Below, piece after piece: positions 46,875-59,249 of a stretch of DNA of 64,000 bases. The DNA is taken from assembly GCF_030272615.1 (NCBI RefSeq), contig NC_081411.1:187987949-188051948 (forward strand), in the 5' to 3' direction. The notes beneath the pieces were generated by a model. The model had not been told where the DNA came from and searched no databases. It worked only from the letters and a program-made list of their open reading frames with translations. The DNA comes from Cryptomeria japonica (taxonomy: Eukaryota > Streptophyta > Pinopsida > Cupressales > Cupressaceae). Made by a program: the position numbers and the translations under genes. How positions within the stretch are numbered: the stretch's first letter is position 1; each line of letters starts with the position of its first letter.

Positions 46875-47009
46875 ATTCTCTGCTTGCCTACTCTACACTC
46901 TTCTCCAACTCTTCATTGCCGGTTTGGTCACACCAATTTCCTCCTCTATTAGACTCAATGACTAACTACTAGTTGCCTCACTATTTTTGGTTGAACTCTT
47001 CAACCAGTT

Positions 47010-48518
47010 TGGTGCAAGGGCATCTCTTTAACAATCCATTCATGGATTAGAGGATGAGGATTAGGATCATTTTGAATGTCTTTGGTTTGTGCATTTCTCA
47101 TATTTTGAATAAGGATCCCACCTTGTAAACCAATGTCCCAAATTAGACAGCCTGATAAGCCAATTTGGACAATTTGGTAAATAGGGGTAGAATGATATTT
47201 GTTTTGATGTTTTGAAGTATTTTAGGGTGTGTAGGTGGTGTTTGGTTGATCCAAGTTGTGTGAATCCCAAACTTGTTTTGGTTGACAGCTTTTGTCAAAA
47301 AATACAATATTTGAAAATGCAACTTTTGGAAGCAAAAGTTCAACATTTTGAAATTTGGTTGATGTAAGACTCTCAATGGCTCCAACCTATTCAAAATTCA
47401 GTTGGAAACAATTTGGAGAAGGTCTAGATACCTTTTTTACATGATTCCCAAGGTTAGAGTTGTTGGTGATTGAAACTTGGAAGCATAACAAGATAGAAAA
47501 CTGAGTTTTTTCTCTAAAAAATGTGATCTTACTATTGTTGTACGTCATTGTACAAATTGATTATGACAAAATTTTTTAGGGAGTAGATAGAGGATTGAGT
47601 TAGATTTTTTTTGGAGGTGGTTTAAGGTCTTGATCCTTTGTGAGTAGTGAGAACCCCTTGTTTTACTGACTGTAACCCAGAAAACCAGGGTTTGGCTAGG
47701 GTTTCACCTAATAATGGCTATATCTTGCATCTCATGCATCTAGAAGTTCTTTCCTTTGGTGAAATGCAAGATTGGCCAGTTTAATTTAATATTTCCATGG
47801 GTTTTTGCAGGGGAGGCTTTTTTGTGAAGAGCATGAAGTGAACCTAGGTAGGCATCTCCATGTGACTACCTTGAAAAAAATTAGGACAGTCACCCTAAAA
47901 TATTATAGCAGTGGATTGTAGGTGTGCAACCCTAAAATTAGAGGTTATTTTTGATCCCCCAAATTTTCATGAAGTTGGTTTTGTGGTTGAGAGTCTAGAA
48001 ATTGGAGCTGCTTTGTAATTTGAAGACTATTAGCCCCAATTAGGCCTCTCGGCTTCTAAAGGGTTCAGACCCATAGATTTCAGATCTTACCAATGCCTTT
48101 TGGGGTTAAGTGTAACTCCATAAAGGGTATCTAGAATGGTAAATATTTGTCTAGGTTTTGTTTAATATTTTGGAGTTAAGGGAAAAATACCCGACTCTAA
48201 GGGCTACTAGCCAAGGGGGTAGGTATCCAAAGGAAGTATAGGGCATTAGTGTCAAAGCCTAAAACCAATGTTTGGGATAGTTTCTAGGTGTCATTAATTG
48301 ACCAAATCCAAGGCCCCTAAGAACAAGAGTCATGGAGAGGTGTGTTGGAGATGTTGAAGCCATTTACTCATCTTGAGTAGGTGCTAGTCATGAGGAGTTG
48401 AGAGTAGTTCAAACCTTTAAGGTGTGGAGTCCTTTTTGTAGGACCCTTGCTATCTTTTGGAAGGGTATAAGACCAAAATTTATGACATGTCCCTAGGTGT
48501 GAGAAGGGATCTGCATCA
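47010..48518. repeat. Solo LTR-like insertion in copia C's 5' LTR (1509 bp)
   Basis: TGGTGCAAGG to CTGCATCA, flanked by CAGTT (47005-47009) and TAGTT (48519-48523). The sequence on both sides is continuous in the other LTR of copia C. The TG..CA ends and 5-bp TSD fit a solo LTR. It has no SIRE-type boxes; its start resembles the sequence at 63521. Orientation not determined. Confidence 0.78.
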
Positions 48519-50290
48519 TAGTTTCTCACTCACACACACTCAGTCTCTTTTCTGATACTCACTGAGTACTTGACTAATTTTCTCTCACATGCAACAACAC
48601 TCTCTCCTTTAGCACCACAAATGACATCTTTGGATCACTTACATATAACCATTAGGGTTTCTTCCATAATCATGAGGCATATCATATGTGATCTCATCTC
48701 ATTCTACATGAAGATAGGTTGCTTGCAAGCAATCAGACATTACCTACCATATCTTCTTCCTTCGAAGGCACGTTTGCTAGACTTAGCAAACACGGACAGG
48801 CAGTCAACATCACATAAGATCAATCACCATAAATGGTTTTGCAGATATAATCACCAACCTCATTCTACATGTGGACACTCTGCATCGATTGATGCATCCC
48901 ATCGCTCACCTCTATTTTACCTTTCTTGAGTTGTACACCTATGCAACACATCCCATGATTTACGAGGTTATAATTAATGTTGACTAACTCTATAACAACC
49001 TTGTCGGTGCACACTCCATCTACCGCTGCATGCATGCCTACCACCTTGACTCATTTTGGAACCTTTGTCAGCATCCACCTTAGCTTGGACCTCTATGTCA
49101 GTTCAGACATAATCACCGACCAAATAATCAACTGGTCCTTCTTTTTTGCTGATTATCTAACCCTGTCGGTATCTCACACTTTACCATTTAACCATCATGT
49201 CTACACTTTGTTGTTCTAATGGTGGGACACCTTAACTGGTTGCCAGACATGCCTATTGATAGCATGCCCATTCTCATAAGGTAGGAGCACATCTCTTAGC
49301 CTCTTTTCTCTCTTATTGGTTCTCATTCTTATCGGTAGGCACCTTCATGATACAATGTCATCAACCTTCAGTTCTTTCCATCTAAGGCATCTGCTTGCCA
49401 GTTGCATTCTCTATCTGTAGTTTCTCCCCTTTTCCTTCTTCCTCATTAGACCAAACATCATCTCAACTGGTCTGTCAAGGTGACAAAACCATCACTCTTT
49501 ATCTATTCTGGCAACTCAACATGCTTTCTCTATCAGTCCAGTGCATATCCCCAATTTCATACACTTGGGGTATTCCTTTGATTTATCGGTAGATCTAGTG
49601 TTAGCCTTCAAACATTTGTCTTTATCTCTTCTTTCTTATCTAACAAAACTATGATGTACACTATGCATAATAGGAGATAATATCCACTTACCAGTGGTAG
49701 TGGATCCTTGTCATCTGCATCCTACAATGTACTCATGTGGCTTCCTTGTTTGCGCCACATACCTTCAAATAGGCACATGTGATCCAGTTGGGGTAGATTC
49801 ACTATTAGTCATCTCTTCACATGGTGACTACAACTTTATCTGGTGGGATTCCTATTATTATGCTTCCACATAGTCATATCGGTGACTTGTACATCCTTCT
49901 CCTCTAGTGTTGATATGATGTAGGTAACATTCTGCCACTTCATCACAAACAATAGCTTAAGCACCTCGCTCATCCTGCTTATAAGTTTACCGGTTGACAA
50001 CCACTCACATGGTTGATCTATCTTCTCCATGTCAACTTATCTCTTACTAGTTGACATACTCTCCTTATTGATGAAAGACTATATTAGTAACCTATCCATA
50101 TCATCTATACAAGTCAAACACTAACTTGTGTACTAGTGACTCCAGTGGTCATTCCTCTGAATGACATTGTCTTCTTTGCTAGTGACCTACAACACTAGTT
50201 GACATCAATAAATGCATGTCAACAATACTATCATACCAGTTTTCCTTCTATACTAGTTGACATCAATGACAACACAATGCCAACAAGGAG

Positions 50291-51556
50291 CACTAACCCC
50301 TGCACCAAGCTCCAACCTGGTGAAGTATAATGAAATACAATTTTGATATTGTTATAGCTTCTGGTTGCAAATGAAATGTGCAATACGATCAAATAGATTT
50401 CTGCTGGTTAACCACCTTCTCTTCTTCTCTCTAAAACTCACACCACAATTAGTCACACTTGGATGCCTTCTTGACCAATCACACCGCATTTTTTAGCTCA
50501 ACTGTTAGACTTGCAAAAGTACCGGTACTCAGTCTTTGCCAGTTAATCCCTCTTACCGATTTGCCTGGTAACTCACTCTGCAACTTTCTTAGAATAAATT
50601 CTAAGGAATATGATCTTTCTCTTTGCTTAATCTCTCTTTACTCTCCTTCTTCACATCAAGCATCATCAATCTCTATCTCAAGTTGACATATTTATAATCT
50701 AAGGTTCTTGCCAAGAACCTCATTCACACAATGTTGTGTTAGGTTTTACCTTCACTAACTTGATCCAAATCTGATTTGTTTAGATTTTCATTTCCAAGGA
50801 TATGATCTTCCTGACATCGATCAGAACCACCAAAGATTTGCATTCCAATGTGCATTTTCTAAATCTAGAGGTCTGCACCATGCTTTTCTTCTTTTCTTTG
50901 TTATACACCATTAATGGCTTTGCTGTTTTCTTCAGCAAATGGGTACAAAGATCAAATATTCTTATAGGGTTAATTCAGTTGCTTTCCAGCTTGTCTTCCT
51001 CAACCCACAATCATCTAGCATCCTTCGTGACTTGTAGGTTCTTCATAAAAGTCAACCTTCTTGCTGACTTGTTACATTGATGCACACTCCACCGACCTGT
51101 ACAATATCACCACCTAGTATCTTGTTGTCATGTTTGTGGACATCCACCTCTGCTTGGATTTCTATGTCAGTTTGACATTCTTCATTAGCCAATGTTGACT
51201 ACTGGCTCAATTCCCCTTACTAGTATAACCAACAAACATCCTCTTGACAATTCATCTTTCCTTCCAATATGTCTTCACGCCATTCTTTCTGTTCTTCTTA
51301 CCGGGTGTTGTTGTTATTCAAATAACATTCCGCCTCTTCATCACAAACAAACAACCAACCTTCATACTGGTAAGGCTACTTTACCGATAGATGAGACAAT
51401 TCATGTGTACCAGTAGCCTTCCTTATGTTTGCTTACTCACATGTAGATTGACATCATATATCTTTCTCTTCTTATACCAGTCACCACTTCTTATTTACTA
51501 GTGACCTGGCCAAACTAGTTGACATCAATGATAATTTAATGCCAATAATGCCAACA
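50291..51556 (-). repeat. Copia A 5' LTR, outer segment
   Basis: Continues from 32414 (the short GGAGCACTAACCCCTGCACC repeats match those at 32375-32405) and ends AATGCCAACA at 51556, followed by TTTGT. Contains the conserved TTGACATCAATGATAA motif near the end. Confidence 0.8.
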
Positions 51557-52400
51557 TTTGTAGGATCTACCAATGGGGTAGAGGCTGAGTCTTAGCTATT
51601 GAGCTTGGAGAGGTGCTTCAGATTATGTCCCTATAAGATCAATCTAAAAGCATGGTTTGATATTCACCTTTTGAGAGGGACAAATTCCACATGGTGGAGG
51701 CTGGAGGAGTAGAAGAATGACATAGTTGCTGACACCATCACTTGGGGCACCTTCTTAGAGAGGTTCAGGGACATATAATTGTTAGAGCACTTTAGGCAGC
51801 ATCGAATTGATGAGTTTCATGACCTTTAGTAGAAGGGACTCTCAGGGTCACAGTATGAGAGTAAGTTCTTTGAGCTCCTACCCTATGTAGATTACATGAA
51901 GGATGAGAAACCTATAGTGAACCATTTTATCAGAGGGTTGAATGTCAGAATAGAAGGTCCAATTTGCATGGTAGCTCCAGGAAGCCTTCAGGTTGCCATG
52001 GAGAAGGTCTTATTATCAGAGGAGATTCAATGTAATCCTCAAGATATGTGAGATCGATTTAAGAGTTGAAACCCTGCACCTCAGTCATTTGGGTTTCAGA
52101 AACCCCACTGGAAGGGCAATAACAGACATTCTTTGGGGTCCTACAAACCCCCTCACCCTAAGCAATAGTCTTAGCAAAATAAGAGGCAAAGGCCTCCATA
52201 GGGACAACATGGATTTAATCCCAAGTAGTGGTAGAAACAAGGTCCTAGATGTGATCAATGACCATAGGTTCCATACACACCTCTGGCTTGGACTCAACAG
52301 TCCACCAGGAGTGGTTACAGTGGTGTTTAGATTCAAACATGTGGTTCTTTCTTTAGTTGTGGAGCCATGGGACACATGGAAAGAGAGTGCCCATAGGGAC
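51557..52400 (+). pseudogene. gag: Gypsy H Gag (C-terminal part)
   Basis: Reads a Retrotrans_gag domain (AWFDIHLLRGTNSTWWRLEE, TFLERFRDI, YESKFFELLPYVDYMKDE, HFIRGLNVRIEGPI) then a Gln/Pro-rich stretch and a knuckle FSCGAMGHMEREC at about 52345-52390 whose first Cys has become Phe. At least eight stops. Confidence 0.8.
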
Positions 52401-52930
52401 AAATGGCTACAAGTATGATCAGAGGCATCAGTGTTGCTATCTTATTTGATTCAGGAGCTACAAATTATTTTATTTCTTCATTGGTTGTGGAGCGTTGCGG
52501 GCTAGTGGCAACTAGGCAAGATGTTAGTTGGGAAGTTGAGTTAGCTTTAGGAGCTAGAGTGTCTGTTGAATCTATGGTTAGGGATTGTCAACTTAAAATT
52601 GTAAGTATGACCAGCATGACAGATCTTCAAGTTACACCACTATGATCTTATGGCATTGTTCTTGGCATGGATTGGCTATAGGCCCACAAAGCTAAGATGA
52701 ATTATTGACAGAAAAAGATCAAGTGTGTGGATAATCATAGTACTTCCATGGTGATTTCAGGAGTTCAGGGACCCATCTCACTTCGTATGATCTCCTCTAT
52801 GTAGCTTAAGAGAAGCATGCGAAAGGGATGTCAGTTATTTTCCATCACCATTAGTGATAGAGAAGAAGAAAATGAGAAGGAATCTTCACTTGATCATCAT
52901 CCCATTCTTAAGGGATTTGTAGATGTGTTT
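52401..52930 (+). pseudogene. pol: Gypsy H protease
   Basis: VAILFDSGATNYFISS at about 52430-52480 is the retropepsin active site with DSG intact, followed by SYGIVLGMDWL, the usual second landmark. Stops at 52645, 52678 and 52706. Confidence 0.82.
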
Positions 52931-53700
52931 CCTTTTGAGCTACCTGGTATGCCACCTCGTAGAGAGATTTATTTCTAGATATATCTTGTACCAGGAGCTG
53001 AGCTAGTTTCAAGAGAACCATATAGAATGACCACTAATGAGCTTAATGAGATCAAGATGCAGCTTGAGGAACTTTTAGAGAAAGAGCACATTTGTCCTAG
53101 CATCTCCCCTTGGGGCACACCAATCATCTTCATAAATAGGATGTATGGATCCCTACGACTATATATTCATTATTGACAGGTAAACAAAGTAACCACTAAG
53201 AAATGGTATCCATTGCCCAAGATCGATGACTTATTTGATTAGTTACAGGGTGCTAAAGTATTCTCAAAGATAGATCTGAAGTCAGGATATCATTGGTTGA
53301 GGATAGTGGAGAGTGATATTCACAAAACCAGTTTTTGAACTAGATATGGTCACTATGAGTTCACACTAGTACCCTTTGGTCTTATGAATACTTCAACAAT
53401 GTTCATGAGTCTCATGAATGGGGTACTTTGCACCTTCCTAGATAGACTTGTGATTGTGTTTCTCAATGACATATTGATATATTCTTAGAATGAGGAAGAG
53501 CATAAGGAGCACATGTGTCACGTATTGCAATATTTGAGAGATAATCAGTTGTATGGTAGTTTGTCAAAGTGATATTTTTTTAGATCAGAGGTCCAATATT
53601 TAGGACATGTCATATCAGGTGATGGGATCTCAGTTGATCAATCAAAGATCAAAGCTATCATGGATTGGCCAGTGCCAACCACTATGATAGAGGTCAGGAG
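52931..53700 (+). pseudogene. pol: Gypsy H reverse transcriptase
   Basis: [69 protein letters not shown] and LVPFGLMNT follow the chromovirus RT order. The catalytic box reads VIVFLNDILIYS: the first Asp of the DD pair has become Asn, so it would be inactive. Stops at about 52978, 53177, 53336, 53488 and 53569. Confidence 0.85.
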
Positions 53701-54260
53701 TTTCATGGGATTGGCAGGATATTATAGACTCTTTGTCGAAGGATTCTCTAGAGTGGGACATCCTATTACATCCCTTCAGTGAAAGGGATAGAAATTTGAG
53801 TGGACAAAAAAGTATGAGAGGACCTTTTAGGAACTCAAAAAGGCACTTACTAGCACACCTATTCTTGTTGTGTCAGATCCCTTATTCATTTTTGTGGTAT
53901 GCACATATACTTCCTTGGATGGCTTAAGAGTAGTACTTATGCAGGGTGGTTGAGCTATTGCATATGAGTCTTGGAAACTTAAGAGTCACAAGCTTAACTA
54001 CCCTACTCATGACCTTGAGCTAGCAGCAATGGTGCACACACTTGTGAGATGGAGACACTTTATTTTAGTTCATCATTTTGAGCTTCATTCTAATCATCAG
54101 AGCTTGTAGTGCATATTTACTCAAACTAACCTTAATGCTCGTCAGAGAAGATGGATGGAGTTCTTGTGTGAGTATGATTTTGATGTTCACTACATCAAGA
54201 GGAAAGAGAACATAGTTGTAGATGCCTTGAGTAGGAGACATCATGAGATATACTCCATGT
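53701..54260 (+). pseudogene. pol: Gypsy H RNase H
   Basis: [24 protein letters not shown], then the block that should contain a catalytic Asp reads VVCTYTSLDGL (Asp to Tyr). NYPTHDLELAAMVHTLVRWRHF, RRWMEFLCEYDFDVHYI and VDALSRR follow. Confidence 0.82.
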
Positions 54261-55320
54261 TTATAGATACATATTTAAGAGATTGCATTTTGCAGTACTT
54301 TCCCAAGGATGAGTGGTATTTAGAGGTGTGTCAGGTAGTGCGATCTCAAGAGACCCCAAAAGGGGGATATGCAGATTATTCATTAGAGTCCAATGGACTA
54401 CTACGCCATAGAGGGAACATTTACATACCTTCTTCCAGAAAATTATGTGACTTTATTGTGATATAGGATCATAGAGCACCCTATGCAGCACATCCCGGGG
54501 TTAAGAAGATGCGTGCGGATTTGAGACAGTTGTATAACTGGCCGAGTATGGGGAAAATCATTGCTCAATTAGTAACCCGATGCCTTGAGTGTGAGAAAGT
54601 TAAGGTGGAGCACCACCATCCCAGTGGATTTCACTAGTCTCATGCGATACCAAAGTGGAAGTGGGATACAATTTTGATGGATTTCATCATTGGTCTCCCT
54701 ATGTCATATCACTGTCATGATGCCATCATGCTGACAGTTTTCAATCTGACCAAAGTAGCTCACTTCTCACTAGTTCAAACTACTTTCACGACACCAATAG
54801 TGGCACGAGTGTTCTTGCAAGATATTATTAGACTACTTGGCGTATGAAGAAAGATTATTTTAGAGAGGGATTCCTTCTTTACGTCTTTCTTTTGGAAGGC
54901 ATTAGAGGTAGCGTTGGGTACCAAACTCAACTTTAGCAGAACCTATCATTCAGAAATGGATGGACATACAGAGAGGGTAAACTAGGTATTGGAGGATACG
55001 CTTCAGATGTATGTCATGGATCATCAGACTAGATGGGAAGAGTACCTTCACTTGGTAGAATTTGCCTATAATAATTGGTATCACACTTCCTTGGGGATGC
55101 CACCTTATCAGGCATTATATTAAAAACCTCGTAGGACACCTTTGAGTTGGGATTGTTTTGAGGATAGAGTAGCTATTGGTCTTGAGTTAGTTTGAGATAT
55201 GGAGCAGCAGGTGGATTTGATTAGACAACACCTTAGAGAGGCATAGGATAGACAAAAGAAGTATGCAGATGCGAAGAGGATAGATCATAGTTACATAGTT
55301 GGGGACAAGTCTTTTTGAGA
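54261..55320 (+). pseudogene. pol: Gypsy H integrase
   Basis: Zinc domain HRAPYAAHPGVKKMRADL and CLEC (54470-54595). Core: DTILMDFIIGLP, then ILERDSFFTSFFW where VSDRD is usual (second catalytic Asp now Glu), then DGHTERVN with the Glu present. EFAYNNWYHTSLGMPPYQALY and a C-terminal part to 55320. Confidence 0.83.
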
Positions 55321-55731
55321 GTGCAACCGCATAAGTATCCAATCCATTATGGAAAGGGTTCTAAGCTTGCACCTCACTTTGTTGGACCATTTGAGATCCT
55401 TGAGAGGACATGACCAGTTGTATATCGTCTAGCTTTTCTCCCTAGCCTGTCACGCATCCATGATGTGTTTCATGTATCTATACTAAGGAAGTATATTTAT
55501 GATGAGTCTCATCTTAGAGTCAGACACGTAGTGGGCTTTGGAGCCCATTCACATTTTGGCTCAACAAATGCTGGCTCTTTGAGGCCGAGAGCTGGACCGG
55601 GTTAGGGTCTCATGGAATTGTTATGACAAGATTACAACATCATGGGAGGATGCATCATGGGAGGACGTATCATGGATTAGATCTCATTATCACCATCTTT
55701 TTTATGAACTCCAGGAGGAAGTTCATGCCTA
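55321..55731 (+). pseudogene. pol: Gypsy H integrase C-terminus and chromodomain
   Basis: FVGPFEILERT, YRLAFLPSLSRIHDVFHVS and LRKYI lead to a chromodomain-like end (VRVSWNCYDKITTSWEDASW, IRSHYHHLFYEL). A 15-bp tandem duplication at about 55640-55670 inserts an extra SWED-V unit in the chromodomain. Known: the module targets chromoviruses to marked heterochromatin. Confidence 0.75.
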
Positions 55732-55742
55732 GAGGGGGAGGC
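55731..55742 (+). other. Gypsy H polypurine tract
   Basis: AGAGGGGGAGGC directly after the pol stop and before TGTGAGGCCC, the LTR start. Confidence 0.85.
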
Positions 55743-57560
55743 TGTGAGGCCCTACCCTGAGCCTATCATAGCACTTCTCTGATATTTATGTTAGACTTAT
55801 TATTTGATATATTATCTTGATGCATTATGTATTTAGATACTATTTGACAGGTGATTTTATATCATGACATATGATGCAATATATCTTACATTGAATTCAG
55901 TACTTATCGTGATGATGATATGATACATTTATGCATGTCTTATAGAAAATTGATTTATATAATCCTTATGATGATGTCATTTAGTAATTGATTTCATATG
56001 GATTTTCTAGGAAAAATGTTAATTGGATACTATCTCTATTGCTTTTGATTTGGATAAATTGATGAGATGTTGTGAAATTGATGTTCCATGTCTAATGTGT
56101 ATTTCCTTTCTTGTATTTACATATGTATGTGGTTTTGGATTACTAATGTGTGAAATGAGATGTGTAGGAAATTAATCCATGTGACCATGGAAATGCATGG
56201 AGAACTAATACCAAACCTATGTGAAGTAGTGAAGCCAAGGTTTGTCTATTTGGAGAGACAATACCTCGTATGTGATGTATTTAATTTTGTAATAGTTATG
56301 CTTGTGTGTAAGTTCATATTTGTAATTGATATGTTATTATTCCCAAAAAGGATGTGCCAAGTGTATTTTATGGTGTCACTTGACACTTGTGATGTTTGTG
56401 AGTCAGAAATGACATGTCCTTTGGAGGGAATTTTTTAAACCCAATGGAGTTTTCAAATATCATGTTGTGGTCTCAAATATAACTTGGTTAGAGAGCCTTT
56501 AGTTTGGTCAAATCAAGTTTGACTTGTAGACAAAATTTAGGTGGGTTTTTTGGGGTCAAACTAACTTCTATAATTGAGTTTAGGTTACTTTTGAATTCCC
56601 ACTTTATATAACCATGGGTAAGGAGAATGTTTAGCCATGTGACAACTCACATGTGGTTGTGAGTCACTTCAAAAGTTGATTTTTCATGATGGATGAAAAT
56701 CAACTTTTGGAAGATTGAGCTTGGGTAGACAACCTTTCCTTTTTGTGTTTAATTGTTCTTCCCCATATTGCAACCACCTTTTTTAGTTCCATTTTTAGAA
56801 ACCATGTAAGAGGTTGGGAAGACCAACCTATGGGAGATCACATCCTTTCCAAGGAAGTTGGAAAGTGTGAGGAGAGCCTACATAGGGGAAATTTTCAAAC
56901 TTGGGACTTTGATCAACCACTCTCCAATCTTGGAGACAAGTTTGTATTGGATTTGTAATTTTTAGAATGGAATTTTGGCTAAGTAAGGAGATTGGAAGGG
57001 AATTGGGCAGCTCTTCTTCAACCCACATACCATAGCTAGAGTTAAGTTTGGTGATGTCCCTTCCCAAGTATTTAATTGTATTCATGTTGTGTGAACTTAA
57101 AATCTGAAATTGTTGTAAGATGAATGTGTTTCTATGTTCTTGAATTGTTTTAGTTGTTTTATTTTGGATTTCTTATTTATGTATATGAGAGTTAAGACTA
57201 AAATCACCCTTGGGAGAGAAGAGTAGTCTTGGGGTGAAGGATGTTTAGGATAGTCTAAGGGTGTAGAGTCTCTCTTCTAAGACGAGAGGGATAAACATGG
57301 ATCTGGGATCCTTGCAGCTATATTTTTTTAAATATAAAATTTGGGGGTCATAAGGGGAGTTTTTGGCTTGAAGCCTTTGGGGGTCATAAGGTATGTTTTT
57401 GGTCATGTGTGAGACTAAGTAGAAGGTTATTTTAGCATTGTGAAGGCATTTGAGTGTAATGGTTTATTGCAGAACTCCCCTTAGATTTTGGTCCACCTTC
57501 ACCTCCTTTTTTTGAGTTACTTGGTGACTATGTGCAAGCCTTGGGTTGGGAGTTATTGTT
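55743..57560 (+). repeat. Gypsy H 3' LTR (right end approximate)
   Basis: Starts TGTGAGGCCCTACC at the PPT. A TATA-like TTTATATAAC lies at about 56603-56612. No gene is credible in it; open frames at 56160-56438 and 56743-56958 have no family features. The end must lie before the gypsy J frame at about 57570, but without the partner LTR I cannot place it. Confidence 0.6.
56603..56612 (+). promoter_or_regulatory. Gypsy H LTR TATA-like box
   Basis: TTTATATAAC, about 860 bp into the LTR. Assigned by sequence and position only. Confidence 0.45.
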
Positions 57561-57568
57561 GAAATGAT

Positions 57569-58720
57569 GTGAAGAGCCTTTGAAGAGTGAAGTCTATATG
57601 AATACTAGAATCTATTTGGTGGATGGAAGGAAATTCTTGGATGGAATAAGACATGAGAATGTGTGTTTTTCCTTAGTTCCTAAGAAGACTAAGAACCTGA
57701 AGCATGAAGAAGAACAACTCGAAGAGATAAAAGAGTTGTTGATAGAGTATGAAGACATCATTTCAGATAATGTGCCTGATGGATTACCGCTTGTGAGAAG
57801 TATCAGTCATTGCATGGACCTGACTCACAAAGCTTATTTGGCTAACAAAGGTGTACACCAGATGACACCCATAGAGAATGAAGAGTTGAATAAACAAGTG
57901 TAGGAGTTGTTAAAGAAAGGTTTGATCAGAGAAAGTTTGAGTCCTTGTGCAATACCAACAGTAATAGCACCTAAGAAGAATGAATAATGGAGGATGTGTA
58001 CTAATTCCATAGCAATAAACAAGATCACACTTAAGTACCGATTTCCATTGCCTAGGATGGATGACATACTGGACCATTTGAGTGGAGCCAAATACTTTAC
58101 AAAGATAGACTTGAAGAGTGGATATCATTAGATTAGGATTAGAGAAGGAGATGAGTGGAAGACAATGTTCAAGACAAATGAAGGGCGATATTGGTGATGC
58201 CTTTTGGGTTAACTAATGCACTAAGTACTTTCATGAGGTTGATGAATGAGGTATTTAAGAAATTCTTGGGTAAGTTTGTTATTTTATATTTGGATGACAT
58301 TCTGATTTTTTAGTAAGACAAAAGAGGTGCTTTTGTTACATTTAAGACAAGTTTTGTAGAGGTTGAGAGAAGAAATGTTGCTGATAAATATTAAGAAGTC
58401 TACTTTCATGAAGGAAGAGTTAGTCTATTTGGGATTTGTGATATCTGAGGATGCTTTGAAGATGGACCCTGAGAAAGTAAAAATAATTTTTGAATGGGCT
58501 ACATTGGAAAGCATTGGAGACGTCAGATCATTTCATGGATTGGATAGTTTCTACTGGAAGTTTATCAGAAATTTTAGTTCAGTTTATAATCCTATGACTG
58601 AGACAATGAAGGGAGATAGGAAGGAATTCAACTGGACCCCTGGAGAAAACAAAAGTTTTGAACTATTGAAACAAAAAGTGACTGAGTAGCTTGTGCTAGC
58701 TTTACTAGATTTCAACAAAG
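57569..58720 (+). pseudogene. pol: Gypsy J reverse transcriptase (chromovirus-like)
   Basis: Starts with the pre-RT block EVYMNTRIYLVDGRKFLDGI and DNVPDGLPLVRSISHCMDL, then MTPIENEELNKQV, stop, [48 protein letters not shown], a frameshifted stretch, then [11 protein letters not shown] with the catalytic DD intact (about 58270-58305). LINIKKSTFMKEELVYLGFV and GLDSFYWKFIRNFSS continue to TPGENKSFELLKQKVTE. Gag and protease are absent from this side, as expected if gypsy H and copia A lie between. Confidence 0.82.
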
Positions 58721-59244
58721 TATTTCAGGTGGATCAACAATAGGAGTAGTCTTGAGTCAGGAAGGGGGAATAGTAGCTTTTTTTGGTGATAAATTGAATG
58801 ATTCCTAGAGGAGATATTCAGTGTATGATCAATAATTTTATGCCATAGTTCAAGCCTTGAAGAAGTAAAGAAATTACCTATTGCCTAAGGAATTTGTGTT
58901 GTATATAGATCATCAAGCTTTGTAGTATTTGAAAAATCAAAGTACGTTGAATCAGAGAGATATGAGATGGGTAGAATTTTTGCAGAGTTACACCTTTTTG
59001 TTGAAGCATAGAAATGGGAAATCTAACAAATTTGTTGATTCCTTGAGTAGGAAGGATTTGATGATAGAGATGAGAGTGATAGTATTAGCATTTGAGGAGT
59101 TGAAGACCTTGGATGATGATGACCTGGATTTTGTAAAACCTTGGAGAGCATGTAGAGAACCGATTACGGTAGATAGAAGAAAGTGGTTGGATTACTTCAT
59201 TTAGGATGGGATATTATTTAGAGGAGTTCAATTGTGCATACCTT
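58721..59244 (+). pseudogene. pol: Gypsy J RNase H and start of integrase, cut by copia D
   Basis: A heavily broken RNase H region (58721-58920) leads to DMRWVEFLQSYTFLLKHRNG and KFVDSLSRK, then the linker DLDFVKPWRACREPI and GILFRGVQLCIP, the start of the integrase zinc region. The frame ends at 59244-59249 (AGAAT), where copia D begins. Confidence 0.78.
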
Positions 59245-59249
59245 AGAAT

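Larger units (their letters stand above)
32415..50285 (-). mobile_element. Copia C: non-autonomous SIRE-like element nested in copia A's LTR
   Basis: LTRs at 32415-34904 and 46126-50285 (the latter interrupted). TSD AGAAG (32410-32414) and AGGAG (50286-50290). PPT beside the left LTR and a perfect TGGTATCAGAGCC primer site beside the right. After removing element B, the interior is only about 3.2 kb: a gag remnant and a 3' noncoding part, no pol. Confidence 0.87.
46126..50285 (-). repeat. Copia C 5' LTR, interrupted
   Basis: Starts TGTTAGACAT and ends AATGCCAACA. It matches the 3' LTR on both sides of a 1509-bp insertion at 47010-48518. It also carries a 131-bp tandem duplication (about 46613-46874) absent from the other LTR. 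Confidence 0.88.
1..51556 (-). mobile_element. Copia A: SIRE-like Ty1/copia element, split by three later insertions
   Basis: Seen: minus-strand pol and gag pieces run RNase H, RT, integrase, protease and gag from 1 to 3541. Gag resumes at 22607-24123, its N-terminus is at 31869-32060, a primer-binding site is at 32065-32076, and a 5' LTR starts at 32079 and resumes at 50291-51556. Removing gypsy I (TSD ATCAT/ATTAT), copia G (TSD GAACA/AAACA) and copia C (TSD AGAAG/AGGAG) makes gag and the LTR contiguous again. The 3' LTR lies left of the window. The LTR right end is followed by TTTGT, the expected TSD, which cannot be tested here. Known: SIRE-type elements have long LTRs, an initiator tRNA-Met primer and multi-knuckle Gag. 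The interval spans foreign elements; only the listed islands belong to A. Confidence 0.85.
51557..57560 (+). mobile_element. Gypsy H: chromodomain gypsy (Tekay-like), 5' end cut by copia A
   Basis: Plus-strand order gag, protease, RT, RNase H, integrase, chromodomain, PPT and LTR start. Copia A interrupts gag at 51557. The LTR begins at 55743; its end is not fixed because the 5' LTR is outside the window. The right limit is approximate. Many stops and several frameshifts. Confidence 0.8.

Noticed and set aside
46544-46972. 142-codon plus-strand frame rich in Ser and Leu
   Set aside because: It lies in the copia C LTR across the 131-bp duplication, antisense to the element, with no domain. 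The repeat explains the open frame.
51993-52418. 141-codon plus-strand frame
   Set aside because: Only its end follows the gypsy H Gag; most of it is another frame of the same degraded gag, where the knuckle and capsid lie in a different frame.
56160-56438. 92-codon frame in the gypsy H LTR as a small gene
   Set aside because: No family features and it lies in LTR sequence with a TATA-like box downstream. Open by chance is the simpler reading.
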